Below are positions 10,291 to 20,480 of a DNA stretch of 64,000 nt, piece by piece (within the stretch, counting starts at the first letter, position 1; every line of letters begins with the position of its first letter). Source of the DNA: Camellia lanceoleosa (Eukaryota; Streptophyta; Magnoliopsida; Ericales; Theaceae); the NCBI GenBank assembly GCA_025200525.1, contig CM045762.1, forward strand, positions 83,171,893 to 83,235,892, given 5' to 3'. A program made the translations under genes and the position numbers. The notes below the pieces were generated by a model. That model had not been told where the DNA came from and did not search any database. It saw nothing but the letters and a program-made list of their open reading frames with translations.

Positions 10291-11729
10291 TGCACTTCCT
10301 TCACTGAGTTAGGCCTCTCTAACTCTTGAATTGCTTTGATTTGGGAGGGGTCTGCCTCAATACCCCGGTTGGTCACCAGGAAACCCAGAAACTTGCCAGA
10401 CCCTACACCGAAGGCGCACTTAGAAGCGTTAAGGCGCAGCTTGTGTTTCTTCAGGATCTGGAACATCTCATCTAGGTCCTTTAGATGGTCATCCGCATCC
10501 TTGCTTTTGACCACCATGTCATCGATGTAAGCCTTCATTGTTCTGCCTAACAATGGCTCGAACATCTTTGTGACCATTCTTTGGAATGTCGCCCCTGCGT
10601 TCTTTAGGCCAAAGGGCATGACCTTGTAGCAGTATAGCCCTCTTGGAGTGGTGAAGGATGTTACTTCCTGATCCGGTTCGTGCATGGCTATCTGATGGTA
10701 GCCCCTGTATGCGTCCAGAAAGCTAAGCCGGTTATGTCCTGCCGTCAGGTCCACCAGTTGATCTATCCGTGGCAAGGGGAAGCTATCTTTTGGGCACGCC
10801 TTATTGACCGTTTTATAGTTGACACAGACACGCCACTTGCCATTCTTCTTTGGCACTACGACGGTGTTGGAGATCCATCTTGGGTAGTGCACCTCTCTAA
10901 TTGCCCCTGCTTCCAGCAGGTTTCCTACCTCTTCTGCCACTATTTCGGCGTGATGGAGTGCCGATCTGCGAGTGCGCTGGATGACTGGCCTGGCAGAAGG
11001 GTGGACATTGAGTTGGTGGCAAATGAAATTGGGATCGATGCCTGGCATGTCGTATAGGGTCCAGGCGAACACTTCGATGTTGGAGGTCAGGAATTCCAAG
11101 ACTTCTAATCTCTCAGTGCTGGACAACGACGAGCCAAGTAAGAAGAACTTATCCGGGTTCCTCTCATCTATCCTGACTTCCACCAAGTCCTCCACTGCTT
11201 TCTGACTAGCCGCTTTGCCAACATCTGCGAATAGTTCATTACTCTCTGGTTCTTCCACCGAATGAACATATCCTTTGGCAGCGCGGCTGCCGTTCACTGT
11301 TACAAAGCACTGCTTTGACATGATTTGATCCCCATAAACTTCTTCTATTACTCCGGTGTCGTTGGGAAACCTCATCACTTGGTGGTAGGAGGACGCTACT
11401 GAGCGCATGGCATGCAGCCATGTTCTACCCAAGATAAGGTTGTAGGTGGAGGGGACCTTCAGCACCCAGAACTCCACTTGCTTCGTCACGCTCCCTGCCT
11501 TGACTGGAAGGATGATTTTGCCGACTGGCCACTCCGGCATAGAATTGAATCCAATCAAAGGGGATACGGCAGGGGCTAAGTCCTTGTCTTGAAGCTTCAG
11601 TTGCTTGAAGGTTTCATAATACATGATTTCACATGAACTACCTTGGTCAATCAGAATCCGCTTGACGTCAACCAAGGCATCATTGTGAGGGCAATAAATC
11701 CTTGCCAAGTCTTTATCCGAAAAAGACAT
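10260..11729 (-). pseudogene. Tat pol: aspartic protease and reverse transcriptase
   Basis: A 489-codon frame. The protease active site is in [20 protein letters not shown], with the D-x-G-S core as D-Q-G-S. The second protease landmark is [10 protein letters not shown]. Reverse transcriptase follows, with [48 protein letters not shown] and the catalytic box YIDDMVVKS, then [16 protein letters not shown]. It ends after NSVKEVQ, where a frame change near 10290 leads to a premature stop; the RNase H continues in another frame. The protein would act in the cytoplasmic virus-like particle. All key catalytic residues are present. Confidence 0.93.
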
Positions 11730-11768
11730 GACATTCGTGGCCTCTATCTTGCCCTTCTTAACAATCGG

Positions 11769-13594
11769 TTAGGCGCTTAGCACCTCCCTTAAGTGCTCAG
11801 CCTCTTTGATTGAACCTCTGAGCTCGCTTACACGCTCAGGTTCAAAGACTCCATGTATTATGTTGATGACGCCTTGGGGTGGGGCGTCGATCGGCATCCC
11901 ATTGGGCTTGTTGTGGTCCTGGGGGGTTGGCTGCGCCCCTCCCTCTATGTATTTGTCGGTGGCTTTTGCCACCAATTCTTCAAATCTTTGCCTCAAGCGT
12001 GCAATTCTCGATCAAGGTGCCCCTTTTCTTTGTGGAAGGTGCATCTGGATCTGTCATCGTAGTCCTTTTGGGCCTCGCCTAACTTGGCTGGCCACTTGAC
12101 GAAAGGCTCGTCTCGAATCTCACTAAGTATACGGTAGATCGGTTTCTTGAATACCGTGGTTATGGCGGTGCGGACTCTTAACCATCTCTTGTCTTGGTCC
12201 TCGCCATTGTCTCGTCTGCCTCGTCCGTTTCGGTTTTGGCGATCTACCGTATTGACCTTCGCTGAGGTCTTCTTCTCTGGGGCTGGGGTCGCGCCAGATT
12301 TTGCTTTGGCACGAGCGCCATCCTCCTCCACCCTGATGTGCTGATGCACTCTCTCCATCAGGGCCTCCATGGTAAGGGGCGGAGTCATGGTGATAGAGTC
12401 CTCGATCTGTTCGACGGAAGGCCTCTTTGTATCTTGCATAATGGCGAGGTTGGTTGGGCAGTCCCCAATCTGGTTGAATGTCTCCCAGTAGCGACTGTTG
12501 TATGACCTCAGGGTCTGCTTGTCGCCCATGTCGATGGAGAGTAGCTGGTCGATCTCCACCGGCGTCTTTGTGTTTGTTCTGAACCAAGTTACAAACGCCT
12601 CAGCCAATTGCGCCCAGGAGGCTATGCTGCCCTCTGGAAGCTTCTCAAACCAAGTCAAGCCAAGGTCGCCGAGGCTAGAAGGGAATAGGATGCACATCAA
12701 GGCCTCGTTCCGCCGGTATACAGCCATAACCTGGCGAAAGTGGCTTAAGTGCGTATAGGGGTCCGTCTTCCCCTCATACGTTGTGAATTTAGGCCGCAGG
12801 AAGCCTGACGGAAGGGGCGCATTCTCTATTGCTGGGACGAATGGTGAGGTCTGCAGCCTCGCCAATGCCTTGTCCGTTGGTTCGTATGCCAGGCGCGGCA
12901 TTGGCATTCCAACCTCGACGCTTCCATGCGTCCGAGGAGCCAACCGCTGCAAGGCAGGAACCCTGTGTGGATCGCGCGCTCTGGCATCCTCCTTCCATCG
13001 TGCCTTCTCTTCTAGCATGGATCGTAGGTCGGATGATCTGGGCAATTCCGTCTGTCTAGACCTCGTCTGATGCGTATGTGAGGGCCAATAGGTACTTCCC
13101 TCAGTGTACGACCTCTCAGACCTCGTCCTCTCAGACCTGGAGTGACGAGTCCTGGAAGATCTGGATAGCGTGTCGCCTGTCCTGAGGCTCCTGTTCTCTG
13201 GTTGAGAGGGTGTAGAATTCCTACTACGACCCTCTGAGTGGCGAGGGGGCGTCTTCTTGCTGCGCCCCTCTCCTGTCGCCACTTCTTTACCCTTCATCTG
13301 GCGCTTTAAGGATTCCATGTCCGCCGCCATCTTACGGATCAATTCGTCTTGTTCTCTGACGCGATCTTCCAAAATTTGAGGATCAATCCTGCGCCTTTGT
13401 CTTTCTGGGCTTTGCGAACGAGAGGGATGAGGACTATTATTTCACCTTTGACCCCTCGTATCCCTCCTAGAGTTGTGTCTTTGTGGCTCTAGATCCGCCA
13501 TGGGAGCGACCAAGGGTAGGCCTTCTCACCTTGCACCCCCATCTGGAGTTTGTCCGTCGACGACGGACTGAGGTAACTCTTCATTGTTCGCCAT
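11769..13594 (-). pseudogene. Tat gag (interrupted)
   Basis: The main open part is 13372-11993. Possible starts are the ATG at 13594 (MANNEELPQ) or at 13501 (MADLEPQRHNSRRD). The second is in frame with the main part but is cut by one TGA at 13442-13444. Domains in order: an N-terminal coiled coil (VREQDELIRKMAADMESL), an RS-rich basic linker, the retrotransposon gag domain (FTTYEGKTDPYTHLSHFRQV ... LGLTWFEKLPEGSI ... WAQLAEAFVTWF), then a CX2HX4HX4C-type knuckle starting CTFHKEKGH. The frame is disturbed near 12450 and twice near 12010. The tail (11996-11769) continues in another frame with the LRQRFEELVAKATDKYI segment. Confidence 0.85.
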
Positions 13595-13639
13595 TGATGT
13601 TCGAGAGAAAGCTTGATCAAGAGGTTGTTCTTGTCTGTC

Positions 13640-13657
13640 TTCCCACAGACGGCGCCA
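13640..13657 (-). other. primer binding site
   Basis: Two bases inside the 5' LTR end, the minus strand reads TGGCGCCGTCTGTGGGAA. The first nine or so bases match the complement of the 3' end of plant tRNA-Asp (TGGCGCCGT...). The rest diverges, so the primer assignment is tentative, but position and TGG start are right. Confidence 0.65.
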
Positions 13658-13659
13658 AT

Positions 13660-14418
13660 TGTACGGGAAAGAAATACACCTCCTCGTATAATCCTGTTGA
13701 TCAAGTCTGCGTTCCTCTGTACGTCGTCGTTCTACTACCTGTAAACACAAACGTGAGCTGGCCGGCGGGTGTGTGCCGGAAACCTCTCCGATGCCTAAGT
13801 CAGTAAGCAAGACAAGAAGGCCAAAAGCTCTATGTATTCAGGGAGCAAAAGTTGTATTACCCTTCCAAAGGTGATATTAGTGAGCTTATATAGGTTTCGC
13901 GTGGCACAATCCTAGTAGGACTCTTATTCCTCCATGTGCAGAGTCCTACCAGGATTACTCCTCCTTGCGTAGAGTCCTCCTTGGATTCATACTCCTGGAA
14001 GACAATGCTTATCCTCCAACACCCCCCTCACTGCTTAAACCAAGTGAGATGGTTCTTCCCATGGCCGGACTACTTCAGGACCGGAGTAACACTGCCGCAC
14101 TGAATAGGCAAGTCTGGCCGAACCAACCCTTAGTTCGGCTCTCCCATTCCTTACTTCTACTCCGGTTTCACATGCCAAGACCGGACTATCCATAGAAGCG
14201 TCCGACCGAACTACCATAAACAGTCTAGAAGATGTTACTCTTGTATTCCGGTTTAGAAGACGTAACCGGACTAACCAAAAACCGGGCTACACCGTACTCA
14301 TCAATCAACCGGACTACAGCAATACTCCTTAGACCGGAGTACACACTACAGTCACGTTTGGGCTTACCTCGGTCCAACTCTAGCTCGGCCCAATTTATTA
14401 ATATAAATTACCCTCTCA
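13660..14418 (-). repeat. 5' LTR of the Tat element
   Basis: 759 bp, partner of 2781-3539. On the minus strand it starts TGAGAGGG (14418) and ends CCCGTACA (13660). It drives gag-pol. U3 has ten CCGRRSTA octamers, one more than the 3' LTR because TAGCTCGG is intact here. Flanked outside by TSD GTATC at 14419. Confidence 0.95.
13884..13894 (-). promoter_or_regulatory. TATA box of the Tat 5' LTR
   Basis: The minus strand reads cctatataagc, about 525 bp into the LTR. The 3' LTR has the same box at 3005-3015. Transcription of gag-pol would start about 30 bp further along the minus strand. Confidence 0.6.
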
Positions 14419-14591
14419 GTATCTATTCACTAGACGTCGGTAAATATGTAAGTTTTTATATTTTAGCATCCTGCTTGTGTGTATTTTTTTTTTACTATAT
14501 TTAGTATTCTACCATGAGGCTATTTGCTTATTTGATATATCTCTACGAATGTCGGTGGATGGAAGTTGCGTTATTCAATTTGGAATAATAT

Positions 14592-15036
14592 TCAGCTTGT
14601 TTGGTTTTAATTTTTAGAAAACATTTTTAAAAAAAAAATTACTTTTTTCTTTTTTGTATTTTGTTATTTTCAATGAATTATTTTAATATTTTAAGCAATA
14701 GTTTTAATTTTTAGAGACACCTACCATAAATACACTTAAAAAGTATAATATTTGTGAAAAAAATCTATAAAAAATTCACTAAATACCAAAAATACGAAAA
14801 TAAATACGAAAATTCAATATATTTTTCATATTTTTTTGTATTTATTAATTTTTTAAAATATTTTTCATAAATATTCTACTATTTTGATACATCTAAGTAA
14901 GGTACTTCTAAAAAAATAAAAATAAAAATTACTTAAAAATTTTAAAATATTCACTAAAAACGAAACCAAAAAAAACAAAAAATAAAAAACTCAATTTTCA
15001 GAAAACTGAATTCAAAAAACTGAAAGCAAACACACT
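14592..15036. mobile_element. foldback MITE, copy 1
   Basis: An AT-rich unit of about 440 bp bounded by ttgtttggtttt and its imperfect complement in aaagcaaacaca. Inside are paired blocks such as attcactaaataccaaaaat and its mirror. It interrupts the plus-strand LTR: the flanks (ggaataatattcag, gattgtacatc) are close to continuous in the homologous LTR at 15760-15820. A diverged copy in opposite orientation is at 48895-49338. No ORF. Superfamily not determined. Confidence 0.6.
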
Positions 15037-15039
15037 GAT

Positions 15040-15790
15040 TGTACATCATTCAAAACTCTTTCAAAAATATATGAAATCAAATCGTTTCAAAATGAATGAC
15101 ATAGTCTATATTGGTATACTTCACATTGTAAATTTTAGGATTTATTAAATAATCAAAATATGAACATAAAAAGTAAATAAAACTCAAATCATGGTTCAAT
15201 AGAGGCTGATCTTTTGATCAGGTGAGTAGAGGTGCTCAATTAATGACTTTTCTCTCTCATACCTAAGGTTCCGAGCCAAGCATCCTTGGTTACGGTGAAC
15301 AGTGGCCTTAACACGAGTCACGAGTTTCCTAATTTTTTTTCAAAAGATTAGGTGATGACTCTAAGATCTGGTGACGTAGTCCATTTCCGACAACGGTTTT
15401 GCACTAAAATGGATTTTCTGTAACAGTCGTTAGATTTTGACTCTCATTTACATTTCACATTGCACTCGTGAGACTAGATCAAAGAAATCGAGGGTCCAAA
15501 TTGTTTAGCGCGCTTGGGTACCCCCAGTCGATGCAACAGTATGAGAAGGGAAGGTCATTAATTGAGCACTTCTTCTCACCCGATCAAAAGATAGGCCTCT
15601 ACTAAACTATGATATCAGTTTTATTTACTTTATATATTCATATTTCGATTATTTAATAAATCCTAAAAATTACTATGTGAAGCAAACACGTATAAACTAT
15701 GTCATTCATTTTGGAACAATTTGATTTCATGTATTTTCAAAAGGTTTTGAAGATGTACAACTCAAATAAATTGAGTTTACAAACATAAAA
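15040..15790. repeat. inverted LTR pieces forming a large palindrome
   Basis: Arms 15040-15260 and 15560-15790 are complementary (for example gatcttttgatcaggtgag against ctcacccgatcaaaagat), separated by about 300 bp. They are parts of two oppositely oriented LTRs: the 3' side of the plus-strand LTR ending at 15538 and the host LTR resuming at 15539. The palindrome is a by-product of nested insertion, not one hairpin element. Confidence 0.7.
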
Positions 15791-15799
15791 ATCAATATC

Positions 15800-16931
15800 A
15801 TTCCAAATTAAGTGACACAACCATCGGCATTCATAGAATTATATCAAATAAACAAATAGTCTCTTGGTAGAATACTAAACATAGTAAGGAAAATGCACAC
15901 AAGCGGGATGCTAAAGTATAAAAACTTACATATTTACCGACGTCTCGTAAACAGCTACAAAACAAAGTTAGTAAAACATGCATGATCTTATATACAAAGT
16001 CCTAATGCAATTCACACATGAGATGCAACTAAAGATTTGACTTCTAATACATGACATGCGAATCATCTCAAGAACATGAGGTAGCACACATAATCACATA
16101 AGAATTGATTAAATTCATAAATGCAAATTTAGTCGAATCAAGATGCGTGAAACATGGATATTATGAAAAGAAAAATATAATTTCTATGTAAAAATAAAGA
16201 AACCAAGTAAAAGAACGGGATATAAAGAAGCAGAGCGGGGAATTATTACAACACTTGAATAATTACATATTCAAATAAAGAAGGAGAGAAAGAAAATATT
16301 ACAACAAAATAAAAATCTCACAAAACTCTCAAATGAAAAGAAAATAGAAGATGTAGGTCTAGAGGATCGTCGAAAACCATTATGCTCAATGTCGGAAGAC
16401 TACTTTGTTCCGTCCAGAATAAGTTATCCAACCGACTAATGGTCAAATAATTAGCTGGCCGGCCAACTAGGCCTAGCAAAACCTGTTTTGTTGCAACACC
16501 GAGAAAAAAGCAATCGAGGAATATGTAGATGGCTAAACTAACCACTTCTAGTTTGACTATAACAGAAATAATATGAAATCAAAGTCAGAAAACAAATATA
16601 AGATAGAAAATGCAAGAAAATGAACGAAATTGAAAATTCTCCTTCCAACAAAAGAATGAACTTCTTAATTTCCAAACTTCCTTTTGATCACCCTCAAGGT
16701 TGTGAAGTATGTTCTCAATCCTCAATTCAAAAGTTTGGAATTTGAGTTAGAATGGTGTCTTTAGACAAGTATGTTTATAGGAAATGATCACTCTTTAAGT
16801 TTCTTGACCTTGGTAAGGATTACTCTCTTTGATCAAAGCTTTAGGACTTAGTTTCTATGAATTTCTCGAGTGGTGTTTTGCAATACAAGATGAGATATTT
16901 GGAGGCTAAGACAACTTTACTATTTTGGCAA
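15800..16931 (-). other. body of the old solo LTR, no genes
   Basis: AT-rich LTR sequence of the element that ends at 21334. It aligns in order with the better preserved LTRs at 17500-18100 and 59000-59600 (for example the aatgcacacaagcgggatgctaaa block). A GGCCGGCC stretch is at about 16459. No ORF with recognisable content. Confidence 0.6.
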
Positions 16932-17129
16932 TGTAGATGTCCCCAAACGTCCCGGGAGGATGAATCCCGTTTTGTTCGTTTGTGGGTTTACTACAGTTCG
17001 GACTCAAATTGTCACGGTTCTTAATCTGATCTCGCAAAGTGCAATGCGAGATTGATAAATCACCAAAGAGTCCAAATCCGGCAAATCGTTTTTGAAAACA
17101 GATTTTTTTGAAAGAAATGCCAAACATGG

Positions 17130-17335
17130 ACTGCTTTGCCAGATACAGAGTCGCCACCTAAATATTTTATTTTGGGGAATTTAGGAAACCCTGACTCGTT
17201 TGCCTAAGGCCACGTGTTCGTCATCACCAAAGTTGCCTCGGCTCGGGACCTTGGGTACGATTGGGAAAGGTCAGCTATGAGCACCCCCGCTCGCCCGATC
17301 AAAGATCGGCCTCTACTAATCATGATATCTTGTTT
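17130..17335 (-). other. most conserved block of the TGTAGACA LTR family
   Basis: The segment with gagtcgccacctaaatatttta, then aaaccctgact, then catcaccaaagttg and tgggtacgattgggaaaggt is found in all four family copies (1420-1520, 15240-15370 inverted, here, 58585-58760). On the coding minus strand it contains TGGCGACTCTG, which resembles the Ogre primer site for tRNA-Arg although it lies about 220 bp inside the LTR end. Confidence 0.6.
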
Positions 17336-17626
17336 TGAAAACATTAAGTGCTCTTATTCCGGTTAATTAGCCTAAAATTACTGCGTGTTGCGCACAACAA
17401 AACAAGTACAGACTAGATCGCCTAATTTGGAACAAAGCATTGCATATCCATTTGTTTGAAAATGGTTTGAGATTTGCTACTCACAAGTAGGCTAAAATAC
17501 GGATTTCAATGAATTATTCCAATTCGAACAATCCAACCTTCACCCACAAGCATTCAGGCAGTTATATCACGTAAGCAATTAGCCTCGTAGCAAGCATGCT
17601 GTCATGGAAAACACTCACACGCATGC

Positions 17627-18920
17627 AAGGATGCTAAAACATAAAAGCTTACCTAGTACTCCAAGCCAAAACAGAAACTAGTTAGTAATCAATGCATGAT
17701 CTTAGTTCATGTTAAGATGGCTAATGCAACACAGGCAAAATGCAGCTAGAATGGGCTCGGCTAATCTAAGATGACATATGAGATACTACAAATAATATGT
17801 ATTCAACTTGGAATTGAAATACAATGCAATTAGTATGATGCGCCGAGCCTAGTGCATGCAAGACAAATGTATGGATGCACGCATGCATAGCATAAGGTAT
17901 GCTAATTTAAATATGCCCTAATACTAACCATGAAAAGCAGGTAAGTAAAAGGGAAAAAGAAGTGGGGGTTGGAAGACATGCACACACGCACCCACACTTA
18001 TTACAAATTCGCCCTTGCTCAGAGGGACCAAAAGAATAATACAAATCAATTAATCTACAAGCTAATTAAATATTACAGACAATTAACTAGTTAAGAAAAT
18101 TAACTAAACTAATTAAGCAGTAAAAGCAGCCTTGGAAAGGGGGCCCAATGCATGTGCGCTTGGTTCCGCTCGAAAACCCACCACCATGCACAAGTTTGCC
18201 ACTGTTTCCCCTGCTCTGCTCCTCTGAAAATTGAACAACTCCCAAGGTATGCTCCATGGACACTGTGGATCACCACCGACCAAGTGGAAACCCCACCAAC
18301 CATGTCCGGATGGTCATCGACCATTTGTTTAGATCTCGGCCATCAATAATTGGTCGGTCGGCACTCCGTGTACTCGACCGGCCAAGTCTCCCTGCAGAAC
18401 CTGTTTTGACAGCAGCAGAGGGCAAAACAAGGCATGGCAATGTATTTCAAGCAAATGTGTGCACCAACACATCCCTTATCATGTTTGTGACTCAAATTAT
18501 GTTCCTTGATTCTCGGACCACCAATCGCGTATTTCAATGAGTGATGGCCCAAGAAACCAAGTTGTGCATTTTGATTTCAAATGAAATGCAAACAAACACG
18601 TAAGGCCCAACCTCTATCACTTGATCAAGAGACAAGGCATGCATGCTCAATGCAATGCAACCTAGGCATGTGAACTAAGCATGCAATATGAACATGAGGG
18701 CAAGCATGCAACAAAATGTAATATGGCTAAGCATGTGTCAACAATGCAAGTAATGAGCATGCAAAACATTATGCAACCAAAGCATGCAAGCATGTAGTAA
18801 TGTGACCACATTTGAACAACATGCAAAAGGTGGACTTAGACCAATATGGACAAGCCTCTGCCATGTCTAAATAGGAAGCCAAAATGCTATGGAATAGAGG
18901 CAAATACACTCACAAACTGC
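17627..18920 (-). promoter_or_regulatory. RY-motif (CATGCA) cluster in LTR A
   Basis: By eye about 20 CATGCA or TGCATG hexamers in 1.3 kb (for example 17631, 17846, 17881, 18122, 18621, 18700, 18754, 18802, 18919), where under one is expected by chance. CATGCA is the RY element bound by plant B3 proteins of the FUS3/LEC2/ABI3 and VAL groups. The cluster lies downstream of the LTR TATA box on the transcribed strand. Function is inferred. Confidence 0.5.
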
Positions 18921-19859
18921 ATGCAAACATGGCCCAACACTTAAGCATTAAAGAGCATCAAATGCAAGCATACAAGCATGCCATAGGACCTGAAATGACA
19001 TGGCAAGTGGTTCCAAACCACTGAAATAATGCAAATAGAGCATGCTAGAGGGTCCAACACTCAAGGCCTACAAGGGAGATTACATGGTAGCTATATAAAG
19101 CAAATCATGGATGATCCAAACAACCAAAAATAGTCCTCAAGCACACTAAAACATACATAAAAGCTTCACAAAGCTAAGCCAAAACAAGTAAGCATAGTGG
19201 TCTAAATGCTAGATATATGTTAAGGCAATTTCATGACATTACAAGACAAGTATGCTAAGCATACATGGTGTGTCTAAACCAATTAAAAACAGTGCTATAT
19301 CATGATAAAATAAGCACAAATAACACTTAAGACATGGCCAACATGAACTTAAAAATGGTGCTCACACGTGAGGCTAAAATGGCCAATATTGAAGACAACA
19401 AGGAGAGGGGATGGCCCTCTCCTTCTTAGGACCTTAAACCACCATCCTTACCACTAAAATCCCTCAAGATTTCAGTGGTGAGGAGGCCCAAACAAGGTGG
19501 TCCCGGAGCTCCCCAAAAATAGCACAAAATGGGGCCAAACAAGGCCTAAGAGGGGGTAAATGACCCCAAACACAAAAGTGATCTTAAACAAACTTCAAAA
19601 GGAGCTCAAAATAAGACTTTTTTTAGTTTATTACAAAGCCCAAATATGCTTGAAAATAAGGCTAAAAGTGTGTGCAAAAACGGGGAATAAAGAGTGAAAA
19701 AGGGTTACCTTTGAAGACCAGCAAGAACCAGCAGCTTTTAGACCCAAAAATGCAACCCTCAACCTCTGAAAACAAGCTCCAAGAACCTCCAAGTGATGAT
19801 GGAAGTGTGTGGCTATGAAGTGGTGTGCAATAGGCCAAGAACAAGACCCTTTTGAACCC

Positions 19860-19940
19860 TCTAACACACCCAAATGTAGAGAGAGAGAGATATAGAGAGA
19901 GTGATATATATATACATATATATCTTATATATCAGATTTT
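19860..19940. repeat. GA and TA microsatellites at the LTR A start region
   Basis: gagagagagagatatagagagag followed by tatatatatacatatatatc. On the minus strand this is the CT-rich stretch immediately downstream of the TATA box at 19970-19982. Confidence 0.7.
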
Positions 19941-19969
19941 TCAACCCTTGAAACGGAAGGAGAGGCTCT

Positions 19970-19982
19970 CCTTATATAGGCC
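19970..19982 (-). promoter_or_regulatory. TATA box of LTR A
   Basis: The minus strand reads ggcctatataagg, preceded (to the right) by U3 motif arrays and followed by a CT-rich leader. The equivalent boxes are 20811-20820 in the host LTR and near 62170-62185 in LTR B. Confidence 0.55.
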
Positions 19983-19994
19983 AAGGCAAGGTGC

Positions 19995-20310
19995 CAAGCT
20001 TCTAAGAGAAGCTAACATAAAAAGGGTCAAGGGGGTCAAGCTTATCAAGGAAGCTAAAGCAAAAGGTGCAAGCTTCTCTTGGAAGCTAGAAAAGGTGCAA
20101 GCTTCTTGGAGAAGCTAGAAAGGTGCAAGCTTCTTGGAAAAGCTAGTGCAAAGGGTTCAAGCTTCTTGGAGAAGCTAAACCAAGGATGCAAAAGGTTCAA
20201 GCTTCTTGGAGAAGCTAAACCAAGGGTTCAAAAGGTTCAAGCTTCCTCAAGAAGCTAAACCAAGGGTTCAAAAGGTTCAAACTTCCTCAAGAAGCTAAAA
20301 CAAAGGGTCC
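19995..20310 (-). repeat. AAGCTTC/GAAGCTT hairpin array in U3 of LTR A
   Basis: About nine imperfect units, 25-40 bp long, of the form aagcttcttggagaagcta followed by a spacer such as aaccaagggttcaaaaggttc. Each unit can form a small hairpin (aagcttc paired with gaagct(t/a)). It lies directly upstream of the TATA box on the minus strand. LTR B keeps at least one such unit (62196-62212). Confidence 0.8.
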
Positions 20311-20480
20311 CGACCAGAAAAAGTGGCCAATCGGCCAACAAAGATGGCCGACCGACCACAAAAGATGCCGACCAGCCATCAAAGGTGCCGACCGGCCACC
20401 AAAGGTGCCGACCAACCACCAATAGTGCCGACCTGCCATCACCAATGGCCGGTGGCAAGAAAACAGGGTCGGTGGCCTCA
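20310..20480 (-). repeat. GGCCGACC-type array in U3 of LTR A
   Basis: Roughly seven units of about 23 bp built on gtgccgaccggccaccaaag, CpG-rich in an AT-rich setting. Related GGTCGGCC blocks are at about 18354-18382, at 21069-21110 in the host LTR and at 62300-62355 in LTR B. Possible enhancer motif of the family; inferred. Confidence 0.7.

Larger units (their letters stand above)
2781..14418 (-). mobile_element. nearly complete Tat-lineage Ty3/gypsy retrotransposon (11.6 kb)
   Basis: Two 759-bp LTRs (2781-3539 and 13660-14418) begin TGTACGGG and end CCCTCTCA on the plus strand, so on the coding minus strand they run TGAGAGGG to CCCGTACA. The TSD is GTATC (2776-2780 and 14419-14423). Hand alignment of the LTRs gives about 10 substitutions, nearly all transitions, so the insertion is recent compared with its hosts. 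Minus-strand order is 5' LTR, primer site, gag, protease, RT, RNase H, second RNase H, integrase. Then comes a 4 kb extra region with an antisense gene, then the 3' LTR. Two RNase H domains plus an antisense extra ORF are hallmarks of the Tat lineage. Frameshifts make this copy non-autonomous. Confidence 0.95.
1521..15538 (+). mobile_element. solo LTR, TGTAGACA family, plus strand, carrying the Tat element
   Basis: It starts TGTAGACATCCC at 1521 and ends ...gatgcaaca at 15538. Flanking 5-mers ATATG (1516-1520) and GTATG (15539-15543) are a TSD with one mismatch. After removing the Ty3/gypsy element (2781-14418) and a MITE (about 14592-15036), roughly 1.9 kb of LTR remains. Its parts align with the inverted LTR pieces next to it: 15040-15260 mirrors 15560-15790. 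That mirror image is why this spot looks like a large palindrome. It is older than the element nested inside it. Confidence 0.7.

Noticed and set aside
15040..15790. Large inverted repeat that looks like a foldback transposon
   Set aside because: The arms are parts of two oppositely oriented LTRs brought together by insertion; borders and flanking sequence fit that better.
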